Source of the DNA: an uncultured Bacilli bacterium
Lineage (GTDB): Bacteria > Bacillota_I > Bacilli_A > ML615J-28 > CAG-698
Direction of reading: 5' to 3'
Length of the DNA: 64,000 bases
Assembly: GCA_934096585.1 (NCBI GenBank)
Contig: CAKOMG010000007.1
Coordinates: 57,571 to 121,570 of the forward strand
Part shown: piece after piece, positions 52,249-61,840 of the stretch
How the letters are laid out: each line of letters starts with the position of its first letter
Numbering within the stretch: position 1 is the stretch's first letter
The notes under the pieces: model-generated
What the model was told of the DNA's origin: nothing
Seen by the model: only the letters and a program-made list of their open reading frames with translations
The model's database searches: none
Position numbers and translations under genes: made by a program

Positions 52249-53553
52249 CTATTGATCTTGATTTTCTTTTAAATATTTTGAAAATTGTGGTAAATACTTT
52301 TTATGTGCTTCTAATAATTCATGGAAACAATCCCATGCTTTTTGATGATCAAATACTAATGGATTAATCATTAATGCACGCATAGCTTCATCAATGCTAC
52401 CAGTGATAGCAGCTTTAACAGCATGTTTTTCATAAGCTTTCATCATATGCATAACTTCTTCAATATGTTCGTTATGATAATTAGTCATAATTGGAGTAGC
52501 TCCATCTTTACCAATAATAGCATTGATTTCAACTGCATCATTATATCCCATAAATGGTATAGCGCCTTTGTTTAAAATATTAACAACATGAACTTCTTTT
52601 TTATCGTTATATATTGCATCAACTAAATTAATAGCAGCTTCACTATATCTAGCTCCACCACGTTTACTTAATAATTCTGGTTTAACGTGTAATTCTTGAT
52701 GTGAATATAATTCAAGTAATTGTTCTTCAATTTCAAGGCATATTTCACCACGACATTTTTCAGCATGTAAACAATGTTCTAATTTAGCATCACGGTGATA
52801 ATAATATTCTAGGTAACATGTTGGAATAGCACCAACTGTTTGAATTAATTCTCTACTGAATCCTCCAGTTGGAATATTTTTCATAGTAGCACTATTTAAT
52901 CCCACTTTCATAGCATCACTTAAATAATCTTTGCCGTCTTGTTCAATTTTTGTGACCCAAGCTAAATGATTTAAACCTAAATATTGAACATATGCATTTG
53001 GTAATTCCAATTGTTTTCTAATACTATCAATTGTATTAATTGGAACATTGCATAATCCCATCATTTTGATTGGCGAATTATTTAATACTGCTTCCGCAAT
53101 CATACCACTTGGATTACTAAAATTAATTAACCAAGCATCTGGACATAATTCTTCCATTCTCTTTGTAATCTTTAAAATTTCAGGAATAGTTCTCATTCCT
53201 TTAAAGAATCCACCTATGCCATTTGTCTCTTGACCTATCATTCCATATTTAAGTGGAATTTTTTCATCAAGAATTCTTGCTGGTAACTTACCAACTCTAA
53301 TTTGTGCAAGAACAAAACTAGCTCCTTTTAATGCTTCATCTAGATTATCAGTTAATACAACTTTTGTATCCATGCCCGCTGCTTTAATCATTCTTTGACA
53401 TAAGCCACCAACTATTGTTCTTTTTCTTTCATCAATATCCATTAAATATAATTCACTTAGTGGAATTGAATCTTTTTTATTAATTAATCCTTCAATTAAT
53501 TCAGGTGTATAAGTTGAACCTGAACCTATAATTGCAATTTTAATGCCTTTCAT
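52249..53553 (-). CDS. Glycoside hydrolase family 4, probable 6-phospho-beta-glucosidase
   Basis: A 434-residue GH4 enzyme. GH4 uses NAD and a divalent metal: the NAD motif IIGSGSTYTPEL opens the chain, NFSNPSG is typical, and the metal-binding Cys (LCNVP) and His (GLNHLAW) are seen. The closest type is 6-phospho-beta-glucosidase. I use the ATG at 53553, which has AGGGAGC five bases upstream; an ATG at 53571 overlaps rqcP. No PTS genes are nearby. It is co-transcribed with the amino-sugar kinase downstream and probably with rqcP. Confidence 0.9.
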   Translation of the reverse strand: MKGIKIAIIGSGSTYTPELIEGLINKKDSIPLSELYLMDIDERKRTIVGGLCQRMIKAAGMDTKVVLTDNLDEALKGASFVLAQIRVGKLPARILDEKIPLKYGMIGQETNGIGGFFKGMRTIPEILKITKRMEELCPDAWLINFSNPSGMIAEAVLNNSPIKMMGLCNVPINTIDSIRKQLELPNAYVQYLGLNHLAWVTKIEQDGKDYLSDAMKVGLNSATMKNIPTGGFSRELIQTVGAIPTCYLEYYYHRDAKLEHCLHAEKCRGEICLEIEEQLLELYSHQELHVKPELLSKRGGARYSEAAINLVDAIYNDKKEVHVVNILNKGAIPFMGYNDAVEINAIIGKDGATPIMTNYHNEHIEEVMHMMKAYEKHAVKAAITGSIDEAMRALMINPLVFDHQKAWDCFHELLEAHKKYLPQFSKYLKENQDQ

Positions 53554-53563
53554 ATTACGCTCC

Positions 53564-53821
53564 CTATTCATTTTCTACAATCTTCAAGATTTCATACATA
53601 TCTAAAGCATCCTCTTTTTTTGTGGATGGGAGGATGCTTTTAACTTGTACTTCCATTGTTTTTTTATAATAATTAATTGTAATAACATCGCCTACTTTAA
53701 TATCTGTTGATGGTTTTGCAATTTTACCATTTACATATATTTTATCGCTTGAACTAGCTTCATGGGCTACTGTTCGTCTTTTAATTATTCTCGAAACTTT
53801 CAAATACTTATCTAATCTCAT
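53564..53821 (-). CDS. rqcP: S4-domain RNA-binding protein, RqcP/YabO-like
   Basis: An 85-residue protein that is mostly an S4 domain: MRLDKYLKVSRIIKRRTVA and the ASSSDKIYVNGKIAKPSTDIKVGD turn. In Bacillus this small protein (RqcP, earlier YabO) works in ribosome-associated quality control, supporting RqcH in alanine tailing. Its ATG overlaps the ftsH stop (TAATG). In Bacillus it lies upstream of yabP-yabQ, which here are found about 12 kb away. Confidence 0.88.
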   Translation of the reverse strand: MRLDKYLKVSRIIKRRTVAHEASSSDKIYVNGKIAKPSTDIKVGDVITINYYKKTMEVQVKSILPSTKKEDALDMYEILKIVENE

Positions 53822-55842
53822 TACTTATTTTCACCATTATTATTAGTTTGAGATTCATTTTTAACTTTTTCCATTGCTTCTAGTTGTTTACGATAGATAT
53901 CTTGTAACTCTTGTTCTTTTTCTTTAGCAATACGTTCAGCTTCTTCTTTGGCTTTTTTCTTTTCCCACCATTCAAGGCGTCCTGTATTAACAAGTTCATA
54001 AATATCTTCTTTTGTTAATGTTTCAATCTCCATTAAATGTTTAGCAATTAAATGAACTAAATCACTATTGTCTGTTAACACTTGTTTAGCTTTTTGATAA
54101 CATTCATCAATAATATTTCTTACTTCATTATCAATTTCTAATGCAACTTGGTCAGAGAAGTTTTTATCTTTCATATAATCTCTACCTAAAAATACTGATC
54201 CTGATTCTTTTTCATATTGAACAGGTCCTAATTTACTCATTCCATATTCAGTAACCATTGCTCTTGCAATAGCTGTTGCTTTTTGGAAGTCATTATGTGC
54301 ACCTGTTGAAATATCTCCAATAAACAATTCTTCTGATACACGTCCACCAAGTAATCCTGTGATTGTATCAAGTAGTTGAGATTTAGTTTGCAAGAATGAT
54401 TCCTTATCTGGAGTCATCATAGCATAACCACCAGCTTGACCACGTGGGACAATTGTAACTTTTTGAACTGTTTCAGCGTTATCTAATTTCACACCGATAA
54501 TTGCATGTCCTGATTCATGATAAGAAACTGATTTCTTTTCTTCATCACTATATTTACGACTACGTTTAGCAGGTCCCATCATAACTCTATCAATAGCTTC
54601 ATCGATATCATAAATTTTGATTTCTTTTCTGTTTTCTCTAGCAGCAAGTAATGCAGCTTCATTAAGTAAGTTTTCAAGATCAGCACCACTAAATCCAGGT
54701 GTTCTTCTTGAAATATCATCTAAATTAATTTTAGGTGATAATTTTTTATTTCTAGCATGAACTTTTAAAATTTCAACACGAGCTTTGACATCAGGATTAC
54801 TCATTGTAATTTGACGGTCAAATCTTCCAGGTCTTAGTAAAGCAGGGTCAAGAACATCAGGACGATTTGTTGCGGCCATAATAATTATACCTGAATTATC
54901 TCCAAATCCATCCATTTCAACAAGTAATTGGTTAAGAGTTTGTTCACGTTCATCGTGTCCTCCTCCAAGTCCTGCACCTCTTTGACGACCTACAGCATCA
55001 ATTTCATCGATAAAAACGATACATGGAGCATTTTGTTTAGCCGTTTTAAACATGTCACGAACACGGCTAGCACCAACACCAACAAACATTTCCACAAAAT
55101 CAGAACCTGAAATTGAATAGAATGGAACCTTAGCTTCACCAGCTACGGCTCTAGCCATTAATGTTTTACCTGTTCCTGGAGGGCCTACTAATAAAATTCC
55201 CTTTGGAATTCTTGCTCCTATTTCATAATACTTTTGAGGATTCTTTAAGAAATCAATGATTTCTTCCATTTCTTCCTTCTCTTCATCTGCTCCAGCAATA
55301 TCTTTAAAAGTAGTTGTTGCCTTACGGTTTAATTTAGCTCTACTCTTTGCAAAATCAAATGCTTGCTTATTACTTCCACCCGCATTTTTCATCATAAAAA
55401 TTAAAACAGCAATTAAACCTATTGGTAAAATGACAACTGTTAAAATGCTAACCCAATCTACAACTACAAGTTTTTTAAATTCTAAATCAAATGTTTTACC
55501 CGTAGTAGCTAGTTGCTCTTGCATTTTTTCTTTTAAATAACTAATTACTTCATCATCCACAATAATTTGGAAAGTAACATCTATAGATTTTCCACTTTCA
55601 TCCACTTTTTGATACTTTCCGTCAATAGCATAAAGTTTGCTATTGCCTCCACTTCCAACTGGTGTTGCTACAATTGTTTTGACATCACCATTTTCAACTC
55701 TTTCAACTAAATCCTTGTATGTAAATTGTTCTGGTCTATTTGTAGTATTAAATATTACTAAAATAACACCGATGACTAAGGCTACAAGGATAAGTACGAC
55801 AAACAAATCCTTTTTATTAAAATCTTTTCTTTCAGATTTCAT
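53821..55842 (-). CDS. ftsH: ATP-dependent zinc metalloprotease FtsH
   Basis: A 673-residue membrane-bound AAA protease. Two membrane helices (12-31 and 131-150) frame the extracytoplasmic domain. The AAA module has Walker A GPPGTGKT (220-227), Walker B CIVFIDE (274-280), the pore motif MFVGVGA and the second region of homology (TNRPDVLDPALLRPGRFD). The zinc site is HESGH at 442-446. It degrades misfolded membrane proteins and short-lived regulators. It follows hpt by 13 bases in the tilS-hpt-ftsH-rqcP order known from Bacillus. Confidence 0.98.
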   Translation of the reverse strand: MKSERKDFNKKDLFVVLILVALVIGVILVIFNTTNRPEQFTYKDLVERVENGDVKTIVATPVGSGGNSKLYAIDGKYQKVDESGKSIDVTFQIIVDDEVISYLKEKMQEQLATTGKTFDLEFKKLVVVDWVSILTVVILPIGLIAVLIFMMKNAGGSNKQAFDFAKSRAKLNRKATTTFKDIAGADEEKEEMEEIIDFLKNPQKYYEIGARIPKGILLVGPPGTGKTLMARAVAGEAKVPFYSISGSDFVEMFVGVGASRVRDMFKTAKQNAPCIVFIDEIDAVGRQRGAGLGGGHDEREQTLNQLLVEMDGFGDNSGIIIMAATNRPDVLDPALLRPGRFDRQITMSNPDVKARVEILKVHARNKKLSPKINLDDISRRTPGFSGADLENLLNEAALLAARENRKEIKIYDIDEAIDRVMMGPAKRSRKYSDEEKKSVSYHESGHAIIGVKLDNAETVQKVTIVPRGQAGGYAMMTPDKESFLQTKSQLLDTITGLLGGRVSEELFIGDISTGAHNDFQKATAIARAMVTEYGMSKLGPVQYEKESGSVFLGRDYMKDKNFSDQVALEIDNEVRNIIDECYQKAKQVLTDNSDLVHLIAKHLMEIETLTKEDIYELVNTGRLEWWEKKKAKEEAERIAKEKEQELQDIYRKQLEAMEKVKNESQTNNNGENK

Positions 55843-55855
55843 AAATCCTCCTTAT

Positions 55856-56401
55856 TTATTTTTCATAAACTGATCTTTTTAAAACACCTATATATGGTAA
55901 ATTGCGATAAAACTCATTATAATCTAAACCAAAACCAACAACAAACTTTTTAGGAATATTAAAGCCAACATATTTAGGTTTAAAATCATCTATTAATCTT
56001 CCTTCTTTTTTGTCTAGTAATGTTACAACTTCCATCGACTTAGGATTTCTTTTTAAATATTCTTTTTTGATTTCACTTAAAGTAAGTCCAGTATCCACAA
56101 TGTCTTCCACAAATAATACATCTCTATCTTTAATATCTGATAAAATGTCTCTTCTAATAATTACTTTTCCAGTTGAATGTGTACCATCATAACTTGATGC
56201 ATCAAGAAAATCAATTTCTAAATGTTCATCAATATGTTTGATTAATTCAGCCATAAATGGCACTGCACCACGTAATAACCCAATAATAATTGGTTTTTTA
56301 CCAGCATAATCCATTGCAATTTGTTTACCCAATTGTTCACATCTCTCAACAATTTGATCATTTGTTACTAAAATTTCTTCGATGTCATTAATTAAATTCA
56401 T
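55856..56401 (-). CDS. hpt: Hypoxanthine phosphoribosyltransferase
   Basis: A 181-residue type I phosphoribosyltransferase that salvages hypoxanthine or guanine. The PRPP-binding loop is VLFVEDIVDTGLT (95-107), and the N-terminal GLLRGAVPFMAEL is typical. Length is normal. It overlaps tilS by 14 bases and is followed by ftsH. In Bacillus the Hpt and TilS proteins act together as activators of ftsH; whether this is the case here cannot be told. Confidence 0.95.
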   Translation of the reverse strand: MNLINDIEEILVTNDQIVERCEQLGKQIAMDYAGKKPIIIGLLRGAVPFMAELIKHIDEHLEIDFLDASSYDGTHSTGKVIIRRDILSDIKDRDVLFVEDIVDTGLTLSEIKKEYLKRNPKSMEVVTLLDKKEGRLIDDFKPKYVGFNIPKKFVVGFGLDYNEFYRNLPYIGVLKRSVYEK

Positions 56402-57776
56402 TTGTTTTCTCCTTTAAAATAAATAGTATATTATTATTTTTACTGCAGAGAACTTTAGAACTTTTTCTTAGATTGAAAATTGTTAATACTTCTTCATCTT
56501 TAGTTAATAGCAAAAAATTGTCACGTAGACTAAGAGGAATTTTTTCATCAATAAGCAAATCCTTTACTTTTTTGGTTCCGTTTCCTACTGTAATTTTGTC
56601 TCCATTCCTTCTATTCCTTAAAATAAATGGAAACATAGAACTATTATACCATAATACATTCGAATTGATAAGTATATTTTTATTTTTTTTAACATCTTCA
56701 TCTGTAAATGGTACTACTTCTAACATATATTTATCATTTATATCATAGATTCCTATATCATTGATAGTAATAAATATATCTTGCTTTTTTTGTTTTGACT
56801 CTTTTTCTTGAATTATTAATTCATTATATTCCTTTGTAACAATAAATGTATTAAATTCAATTTTGATATTTGGTCTATTAGAATTTACTATTTTAATAAT
56901 TTCATTGACTTGTGTCAAACTCAAATAATACTTCTTTAATAATTCAAATAATATTTCTTTTTGCATAAATTCCTTTGTTAGTTCGTTTGTTTTGATGTTC
57001 TTGAAGGAATCTAAATCTAGACATATGTTTTTATTATTCGATTTTTTTACAAAATTATCAATATAATCATCTCTTTGTTTTTGAATAAGTATTGAACTAT
57101 TGTTAATACGCTCTTTAAATAATAAAAATGATTGTATAAAATTATTATTTTCTTCAAATAGAACAGGAATAATATCATGTCTTATTCTATTTCTTGCATA
57201 ATGATTTGTTTCATTACTAGAATCTTCAAAATAAGTAATATTATTATCTTGTGCATATTTATATATATCTTCTTTTAATACTTTTAATAATGGTCTAAGT
57301 ATTGTTATACCTTTATAATTAGTTATTTCCCTCATCCCCGCATAACTAGCAAGTGACGAACCTCTAATCATATGCATAATGGAAGTTTCAATGTCATCTT
57401 TTAAATGATGAGCAAGAAAAATATATTTACTATTATATTTTTCCATCGTCTCTTTAAAAAACTCTATTCTTAAATTTCGTGCTTCACTTTGAAAATTTTT
57501 GTTTTTAAACCTATCATTGGTGAAATGTTTCACTTCAACAGTCAATTTATGATTCATCCCGTATTCTTTAATATACTTTTCTTCCTCATTGGATTGTTCT
57601 CTTTGACCATGATTAACATGACAAATGACAATATTAAATAAGAGTTCATCTTTTAAAGATTCCAATAAGTGTAAAAGAACGCTAGAATCAACACCACAAG
57701 ACACGGCTACGCATATAGTCTTCCCTTTTAAATCTATTTGATTTGTTTTTAAAAATTCTCTTACAATATGTTCCAT
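56388..57776 (-). CDS. tilS: tRNA(Ile)-lysidine synthase
   Basis: A 462-residue TilS that makes lysidine at C34 of tRNA-Ile(CAU), an essential step. The PP-loop reads SCGVDS at 26-31, with Cys in place of the first Gly of the usual SGGxDS. The following HVNHGQREQS and ARNLRIEFF motifs are normal, and the C-terminal TilS substrate domain (FPFILRNRRNGDKI) is present. It is the first gene of the tilS-hpt-ftsH-rqcP unit. A TATAAT is found about 35 bases upstream with no strong -35. Confidence 0.93.
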   Translation of the reverse strand: MEHIVREFLKTNQIDLKGKTICVAVSCGVDSSVLLHLLESLKDELLFNIVICHVNHGQREQSNEEEKYIKEYGMNHKLTVEVKHFTNDRFKNKNFQSEARNLRIEFFKETMEKYNSKYIFLAHHLKDDIETSIMHMIRGSSLASYAGMREITNYKGITILRPLLKVLKEDIYKYAQDNNITYFEDSSNETNHYARNRIRHDIIPVLFEENNNFIQSFLLFKERINNSSILIQKQRDDYIDNFVKKSNNKNICLDLDSFKNIKTNELTKEFMQKEILFELLKKYYLSLTQVNEIIKIVNSNRPNIKIEFNTFIVTKEYNELIIQEKESKQKKQDIFITINDIGIYDINDKYMLEVVPFTDEDVKKNKNILINSNVLWYNSSMFPFILRNRRNGDKITVGNGTKKVKDLLIDEKIPLSLRDNFLLLTKDEEVLTIFNLRKSSKVLCSKNNNILFILKEKTNEFN

Positions 57777-57869
57777 ATCTTCTTCCCTTTTAACATATTA
57801 TACTACTTTAATTATTATTTTTCAAATAATATCATAATTATCTTATATTAAACTTAAATTATAAAAAAG

Positions 57870-57899
57870 TGGATAGTTAGCATTTAACCTAACTATCCA
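57870..57899 (-). terminator. Intrinsic terminator of the murF-ddl operon
   Basis: TGGATAGTTAG (57870-57880) pairs with CTAACTATCCA (57889-57899), an 11-bp perfect stem with an 8-base loop, followed by CTTTTTTA on the minus strand. Confidence 0.9.
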
Positions 57900-57906
57900 T
57901 ATATAT

Positions 57907-59001
57907 CTATTTTCTAATTTTACTACTCTTATGTTGTTGATTTAAAACATTTGAAGTGAAATTATTAACTAATTCTTTGTTTTTATAATCTCTTTTTAAA
58001 CCAAAATTAATGAGTTGATCAATTAATTGATCAAAATATATTCCTTTTTCTTCAAATAAATAATAACTTAAAGCACCAGGAATAGTGTTTATTTCATTTA
58101 CATATAATTTTTGATTTAAATTGTCATATAAAAAATCAATTCTGGCAATACTTTCATTACGCAATGACTTACTTGTTTCTTTTGTTAAATCATATATTTC
58201 GTTTCTCAACTCTTCTGTTATTTCAGCCGGTAAAATGTGTGAAATTTCATCCGTTTCATACTTATCTTTGAAGGAAAAAATCTCATTATTTACCTTGACT
58301 TCTTCGATACTTGAAGTAATGCCATTAAAAATTGCACAATTAAACTCCCTAAAGTCTTCTAAACATTGCTCTAATATTACCATTTTATCAAATTTAAAAG
58401 CATAATTTAGAGCTTTTTTTAATTCTTGTTTATCATTTACTTTTTTGATACCAATACTTGACCCTAAATTACTAGGTTTTATGATTATTGGATACCCAAA
58501 TTTTTCAAGATCATCATACCATTCATCTTGTATATTTAAATACCCTTCATAATCTAAATATTTAAATGGCAAAACATTTATACCATCATATGTTAATATT
58601 TTTTTCATTGTTACCTTATCTTGGCCAATACTTGCACCAAGCACAGAATTCGATGAATAAGGGATACCGAGTGTATCCAAATACCCTGCTAGCTCTCCAC
58701 TTTCCGTATTTTTCCCATGGAAAGTGCAAATTACAAAATCAATTGGTTTTCTTTTTGAAAATTTGCCTCTTTTTTTGGCTCCTAATCGATTTATGGATAC
58801 TTCGTCCAATAACTTTATCTCTTCTTTGCTTTTTTCAAAATACTCAAAATTTGGGGTTATGTAAAATTTTTTATCTTTTGAATAATATATTAACATTATC
58901 TTATATTTTTTCTTGTCTATAGCACTAAATACTTGCTTAGCGGTAATAATTGATATGTCATGTTCAACACTTGGTCCTCCAAACATTATAGCTATATTCA
59001 T
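57907..59001 (-). CDS. ddl: D-alanine--D-alanine ligase
   Basis: A 364-residue ATP-grasp ligase that makes the D-Ala-D-Ala dipeptide for peptidoglycan. Motifs: FGGPSVEHDISIITA at the N-terminus, IIKPSNLGSSIGI for ATP binding, ARIDFLYD and YVNEINTIPG with metal ligands near the C-terminus. The active-site tyrosine/phenylalanine that would separate D-Ala from D-Lac use was not assigned. It starts 1 base after the murF stop. The neighbour makes its product partner, so the pair forms a small cell-wall operon. Confidence 0.95.
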   Translation of the reverse strand: MNIAIMFGGPSVEHDISIITAKQVFSAIDKKKYKIMLIYYSKDKKFYITPNFEYFEKSKEEIKLLDEVSINRLGAKKRGKFSKRKPIDFVICTFHGKNTESGELAGYLDTLGIPYSSNSVLGASIGQDKVTMKKILTYDGINVLPFKYLDYEGYLNIQDEWYDDLEKFGYPIIIKPSNLGSSIGIKKVNDKQELKKALNYAFKFDKMVILEQCLEDFREFNCAIFNGITSSIEEVKVNNEIFSFKDKYETDEISHILPAEITEELRNEIYDLTKETSKSLRNESIARIDFLYDNLNQKLYVNEINTIPGALSYYLFEEKGIYFDQLIDQLINFGLKRDYKNKELVNNFTSNVLNQQHKSSKIRK

Positions 59002-59002
59002 A

Positions 59003-60508
59003 TTACTCTTTATTCCTCCTTTTTATATCTAAGTAATAGTAATCCGTTAAATCATTTTCTATTAATAATATTCCTTTCTTATTTTTAGCTTGATTAAAGC
59101 CAGAAGTAAAGGATTTAACTACTATATAATTATTAAAATTGTTTTTTTGAAACTCTTCTTCAAAATACTCTGTATTTTTGTTATTAACCAGATAACAAAA
59201 ATCACATTTTTTACATATTTCACTAGCAATATTCCTATTAATTTCTGCTTGCATTATTCCACCTTCTACTATTCCTGGAGTTATAATCATTTTTGTTCCT
59301 TGATATTTAGATAATATTTCTAAAGCATTAATAAAACCAATATAATTGGAATTATAACTATCATTTAAAATTATTAAATCATCTATAACTTTGATTTCTA
59401 ATCGACTCTCATAGTTTTTTAATTCTTCAATATATTTTTTTATTTTAAAATTAGGTATTTTAAAGTATTTTAATACTATTATAACTACTAAAAGATTATT
59501 AATATTGTGTCTTCCAATTAATTCTGAATTAATTTCTAAATCTTTTACATTAAACTTTAATCCATTTTTTTTAATTTCAATATTTTCAGGATAAAAATCA
59601 TTCGTATGTTTCATTCCAAATGTATATATGGGGTTATTATGAGGATTAATTAGATTGTCTATAATCAGTTTATTATCCCCATTCACTATTATTAATCCGT
59701 TATCACACATATTTTTAATGATTTCCATTTTTTCATTTACTAATGTGTCCATTGTTTTAAATGTTTCTAGATGTTGGGGAAGAATTTCTGAAATAATACT
59801 TATGTTTGGCTTAAAGTATTTAGTTATTTTTTTTATATCTTTCTTATGTGAAGCTCCCATTTCTAAAATAAAAACAGTATTATAACTATTTAATTTTTGA
59901 TTAATTGTCATGGATAATCCATTTAAAGTGTTATAAGATTTGTCGCTCTTAAATGCGATTATTTCTTTATTTAGTGTATTATAAAGATAATTCTTTATAC
60001 TTGTCTTTCCACATGAACCAGTTATACCGATAATAAATGGTTTATATTTTTTAATTTTCTTTTTTGCTTTGTTATAATAATATTGATTAATCACCTTGGT
60101 TATATTTGTTTCTATATAAAATAAAAGCATTAAATATAAGGGATATATTAATAATATAATTGTAATAATAAAGATATTATATTTATTTATAATAATAAAT
60201 AAGCAAAATAAAGAATTAATAATAATTAGTCTTAAGATACGTTTAGTTAGTTTAATCATTTTTTGTTTATGATATTCTATAATTAAACATATTAATATAA
60301 AGCTAATTACTACTTGTATTACTAAATGATTATTTAAAAGTATTAAAAAAATTATAATAATAAAATATGGTCTTTTAAAATAGTATTTAAATATAAGTCT
60401 TTTAAATAAACGAAAGTGATAATGATCTTCTTGATAATATTTCAATATATTAAAAAAATATAGATTATTAAAGATGATAAATAAAAGTATTAATAAAATA
60501 TTAATCAT
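59003..60508 (-). CDS. murF: MurF-type ligase with N-terminal membrane domain
   Basis: A 501-residue Mur ligase. Residues 1-135 form several hydrophobic helices (about 2-20, 48-78, 92-108, 112-132), an extension that classical soluble MurF lacks. The Mur ligase core begins near 155 with the ATP loop GITGSCGKTS (161-170), followed by FILEMGASHKKDI, the central domain with a GRHNINN motif, and a C-terminal domain with LNDSYNSN. MurF adds D-Ala-D-Ala to the UDP-MurNAc tripeptide. The gene is followed at once by ddl, which makes that dipeptide. The membrane part may hold the enzyme near MraY; this is inference. Its ATG overlaps the hydrolase gene stop by 8 bases. Confidence 0.87.
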   Translation of the reverse strand: MINILLILLFIIFNNLYFFNILKYYQEDHYHFRLFKRLIFKYYFKRPYFIIIIFLILLNNHLVIQVVISFILICLIIEYHKQKMIKLTKRILRLIIINSLFCLFIIINKYNIFIITIILLIYPLYLMLLFYIETNITKVINQYYYNKAKKKIKKYKPFIIGITGSCGKTSIKNYLYNTLNKEIIAFKSDKSYNTLNGLSMTINQKLNSYNTVFILEMGASHKKDIKKITKYFKPNISIISEILPQHLETFKTMDTLVNEKMEIIKNMCDNGLIIVNGDNKLIIDNLINPHNNPIYTFGMKHTNDFYPENIEIKKNGLKFNVKDLEINSELIGRHNINNLLVVIIVLKYFKIPNFKIKKYIEELKNYESRLEIKVIDDLIILNDSYNSNYIGFINALEILSKYQGTKMIITPGIVEGGIMQAEINRNIASEICKKCDFCYLVNNKNTEYFEEEFQKNNFNNYIVVKSFTSGFNQAKNKKGILLIENDLTDYYYLDIKRRNKE

Positions 60509-61247
60509 CTAAAACCTCATTAACTACTCTAATAAATTTCTTTTCTTCTGTAAGAAAAGGAAAATGACTAGAATGATAAAATTGAATTAATCTTGCATTT
60601 TTAAATATATTGTAAAACGTATATGCATCATTTATTTTGGTTTCCGTATCATTTATTCCCCAAAGAATTAAAGTTTTTGTTGGGGAATGGCAATATTTTT
60701 TTAAATCTACTTTTATTACTTTGTTCATTGTTTGCTTCATAACTCCGGAAAGGATTTTATAATCACTGCTTCCACTTTCATTTATTAATTTATTATATTT
60801 ATCTTTGTTGAAAAACTTATATATATGTTTTTTTATTTTATATTTAAATATTTTTATTTTTAGCTGGAAAGAGTTATGCTTAATACCTGCACTATCAACA
60901 AGGATTAAAGCTCTAATGTCATAATAATAATTATATTTAATTGCGACTCTTCCCCCAAATGAATGGCCTAATATATAATAGTTTTTTAGATTTAAATACT
61001 TTATTACTTGATTTACTTGACTTACATAATCTTCTAATGATAAAGGCGTAATTACTTTATCACTTTTACCAAATCCTAAAAAATCAATAACTACAACAAA
61101 ATAATTTAATTTGTTTATGAGATTATTAAATATAGAACTATCTACTCCCCACCCGTGTAATATTACTAATGGTTGCATATTTTTATCATTATAAGTTTCA
61201 TAATACGAATTATAACTATTATTTTTGATTTTTACTTTGCAAAACAT
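60501..61247 (-). CDS. Alpha/beta hydrolase
   Basis: A 248-residue hydrolase of the alpha/beta fold. The oxyanion segment ILHGWGVDSSIF, the nucleophile elbow GHSFGGR, the acidic residue in LILWGINDTE, and the final His in SSHFPF are in correct order. It has no signal peptide. The substrate is unknown. I take the ATG at 61247, since the GAGAGG site lies 7 bases upstream; the ATG at 61262 is inside a terminator hairpin. The gene overlaps murF by 8 bases, so it is the first gene of the murF-ddl operon. Confidence 0.8.
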   Translation of the reverse strand: MFCKVKIKNNSYNSYYETYNDKNMQPLVILHGWGVDSSIFNNLINKLNYFVVVIDFLGFGKSDKVITPLSLEDYVSQVNQVIKYLNLKNYYILGHSFGGRVAIKYNYYYDIRALILVDSAGIKHNSFQLKIKIFKYKIKKHIYKFFNKDKYNKLINESGSSDYKILSGVMKQTMNKVIKVDLKKYCHSPTKTLILWGINDTETKINDAYTFYNIFKNARLIQFYHSSHFPFLTEEKKFIRVVNEVLDD

Positions 61248-61280
61248 AAAAAAGCCTCTCATAAAAATATATGAAAGGCT
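61248..61280 (-). terminator. Terminator hairpin whose 3' arm holds the ribosome site of the next gene
   Basis: AGCCTCTCATA (61253-61263) pairs with TATGAAAGGCT (61270-61280) with one mismatch. The T-run (61248-61253) follows on the minus strand. The sequence GAGAGG in the last arm is the likely ribosome site for the ATG at 61247. Confidence 0.7.
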
Positions 61281-61300
61281 AATTATTTAATTACTGTTAT

Positions 61301-61840
61301 TTATATTATTTTATTTTTATTAATAATAAAATGCCAAAGCAAATATAGTATTATTATTAATACGACAATTAAAATACTTGCAATGATATAATTTTTAATT
61401 AGGAATATTAATATTAGTGTAATAATAAATAATAATAGACTAAAAATAAATACTTTTTTATTTTGAAAGTTTCTTTTAATTAAAAGAATTAATAATCCAA
61501 TAAACCACGATATTATATATATAAATGTTATATATCTAATTCTCATGTTTAACTGGTGATTTAAAATATATATAAATAATGAGTTTAAAGTTAGTATTAT
61601 TATGGATAATATTAAAATATAAAGCAAATCTTTTAATAAGGCTACTTCTATTTCTTTTCTTGTAATACCAAATCCTAATTTAACAACATCAATTGAATCA
61701 TTCTCACCAACCCATAATATAGCAAGTATCAGTGAAAACATAATTAAGTAAGTTGTTTTAATGGCGTTTTGATATAACAAAATATCCATTAAAACTAATA
61801 GTAATAATAAAAAAATAGAATATTTAATTTTCTGTTTCAT
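61301..61840 (-). CDS. Membrane protein, probable ABC-2-like permease
   Basis: A 179-residue hydrophobic protein with about five to six helices and few charged residues. The loop LGFGITRKEIEVALLKDLL recalls the coupling segment of small ABC-2 type permeases. I choose the ATG at 61840 because of the GGTGAT site; it overlaps the degenerate ATPase gene upstream by 17 bases. The two may form an ABC-like pair, but the ATPase has lost its key motifs. Confidence 0.6.
   Translation of the reverse strand: MKQKIKYSIFLLLLLVLMDILLYQNAIKTTYLIMFSLILAILWVGENDSIDVVKLGFGITRKEIEVALLKDLLYILILSIIILTLNSLFIYILNHQLNMRIRYITFIYIISWFIGLLILLIKRNFQNKKVFIFSLLLFIITLILIFLIKNYIIASILIVVLIIILYLLWHFIINKNKII

Noticed and set aside
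58566..58922. A 118-residue plus-strand frame
   Set aside because: Antisense to ddl, no ribosome site, and the ddl motifs clearly define the coding strand.
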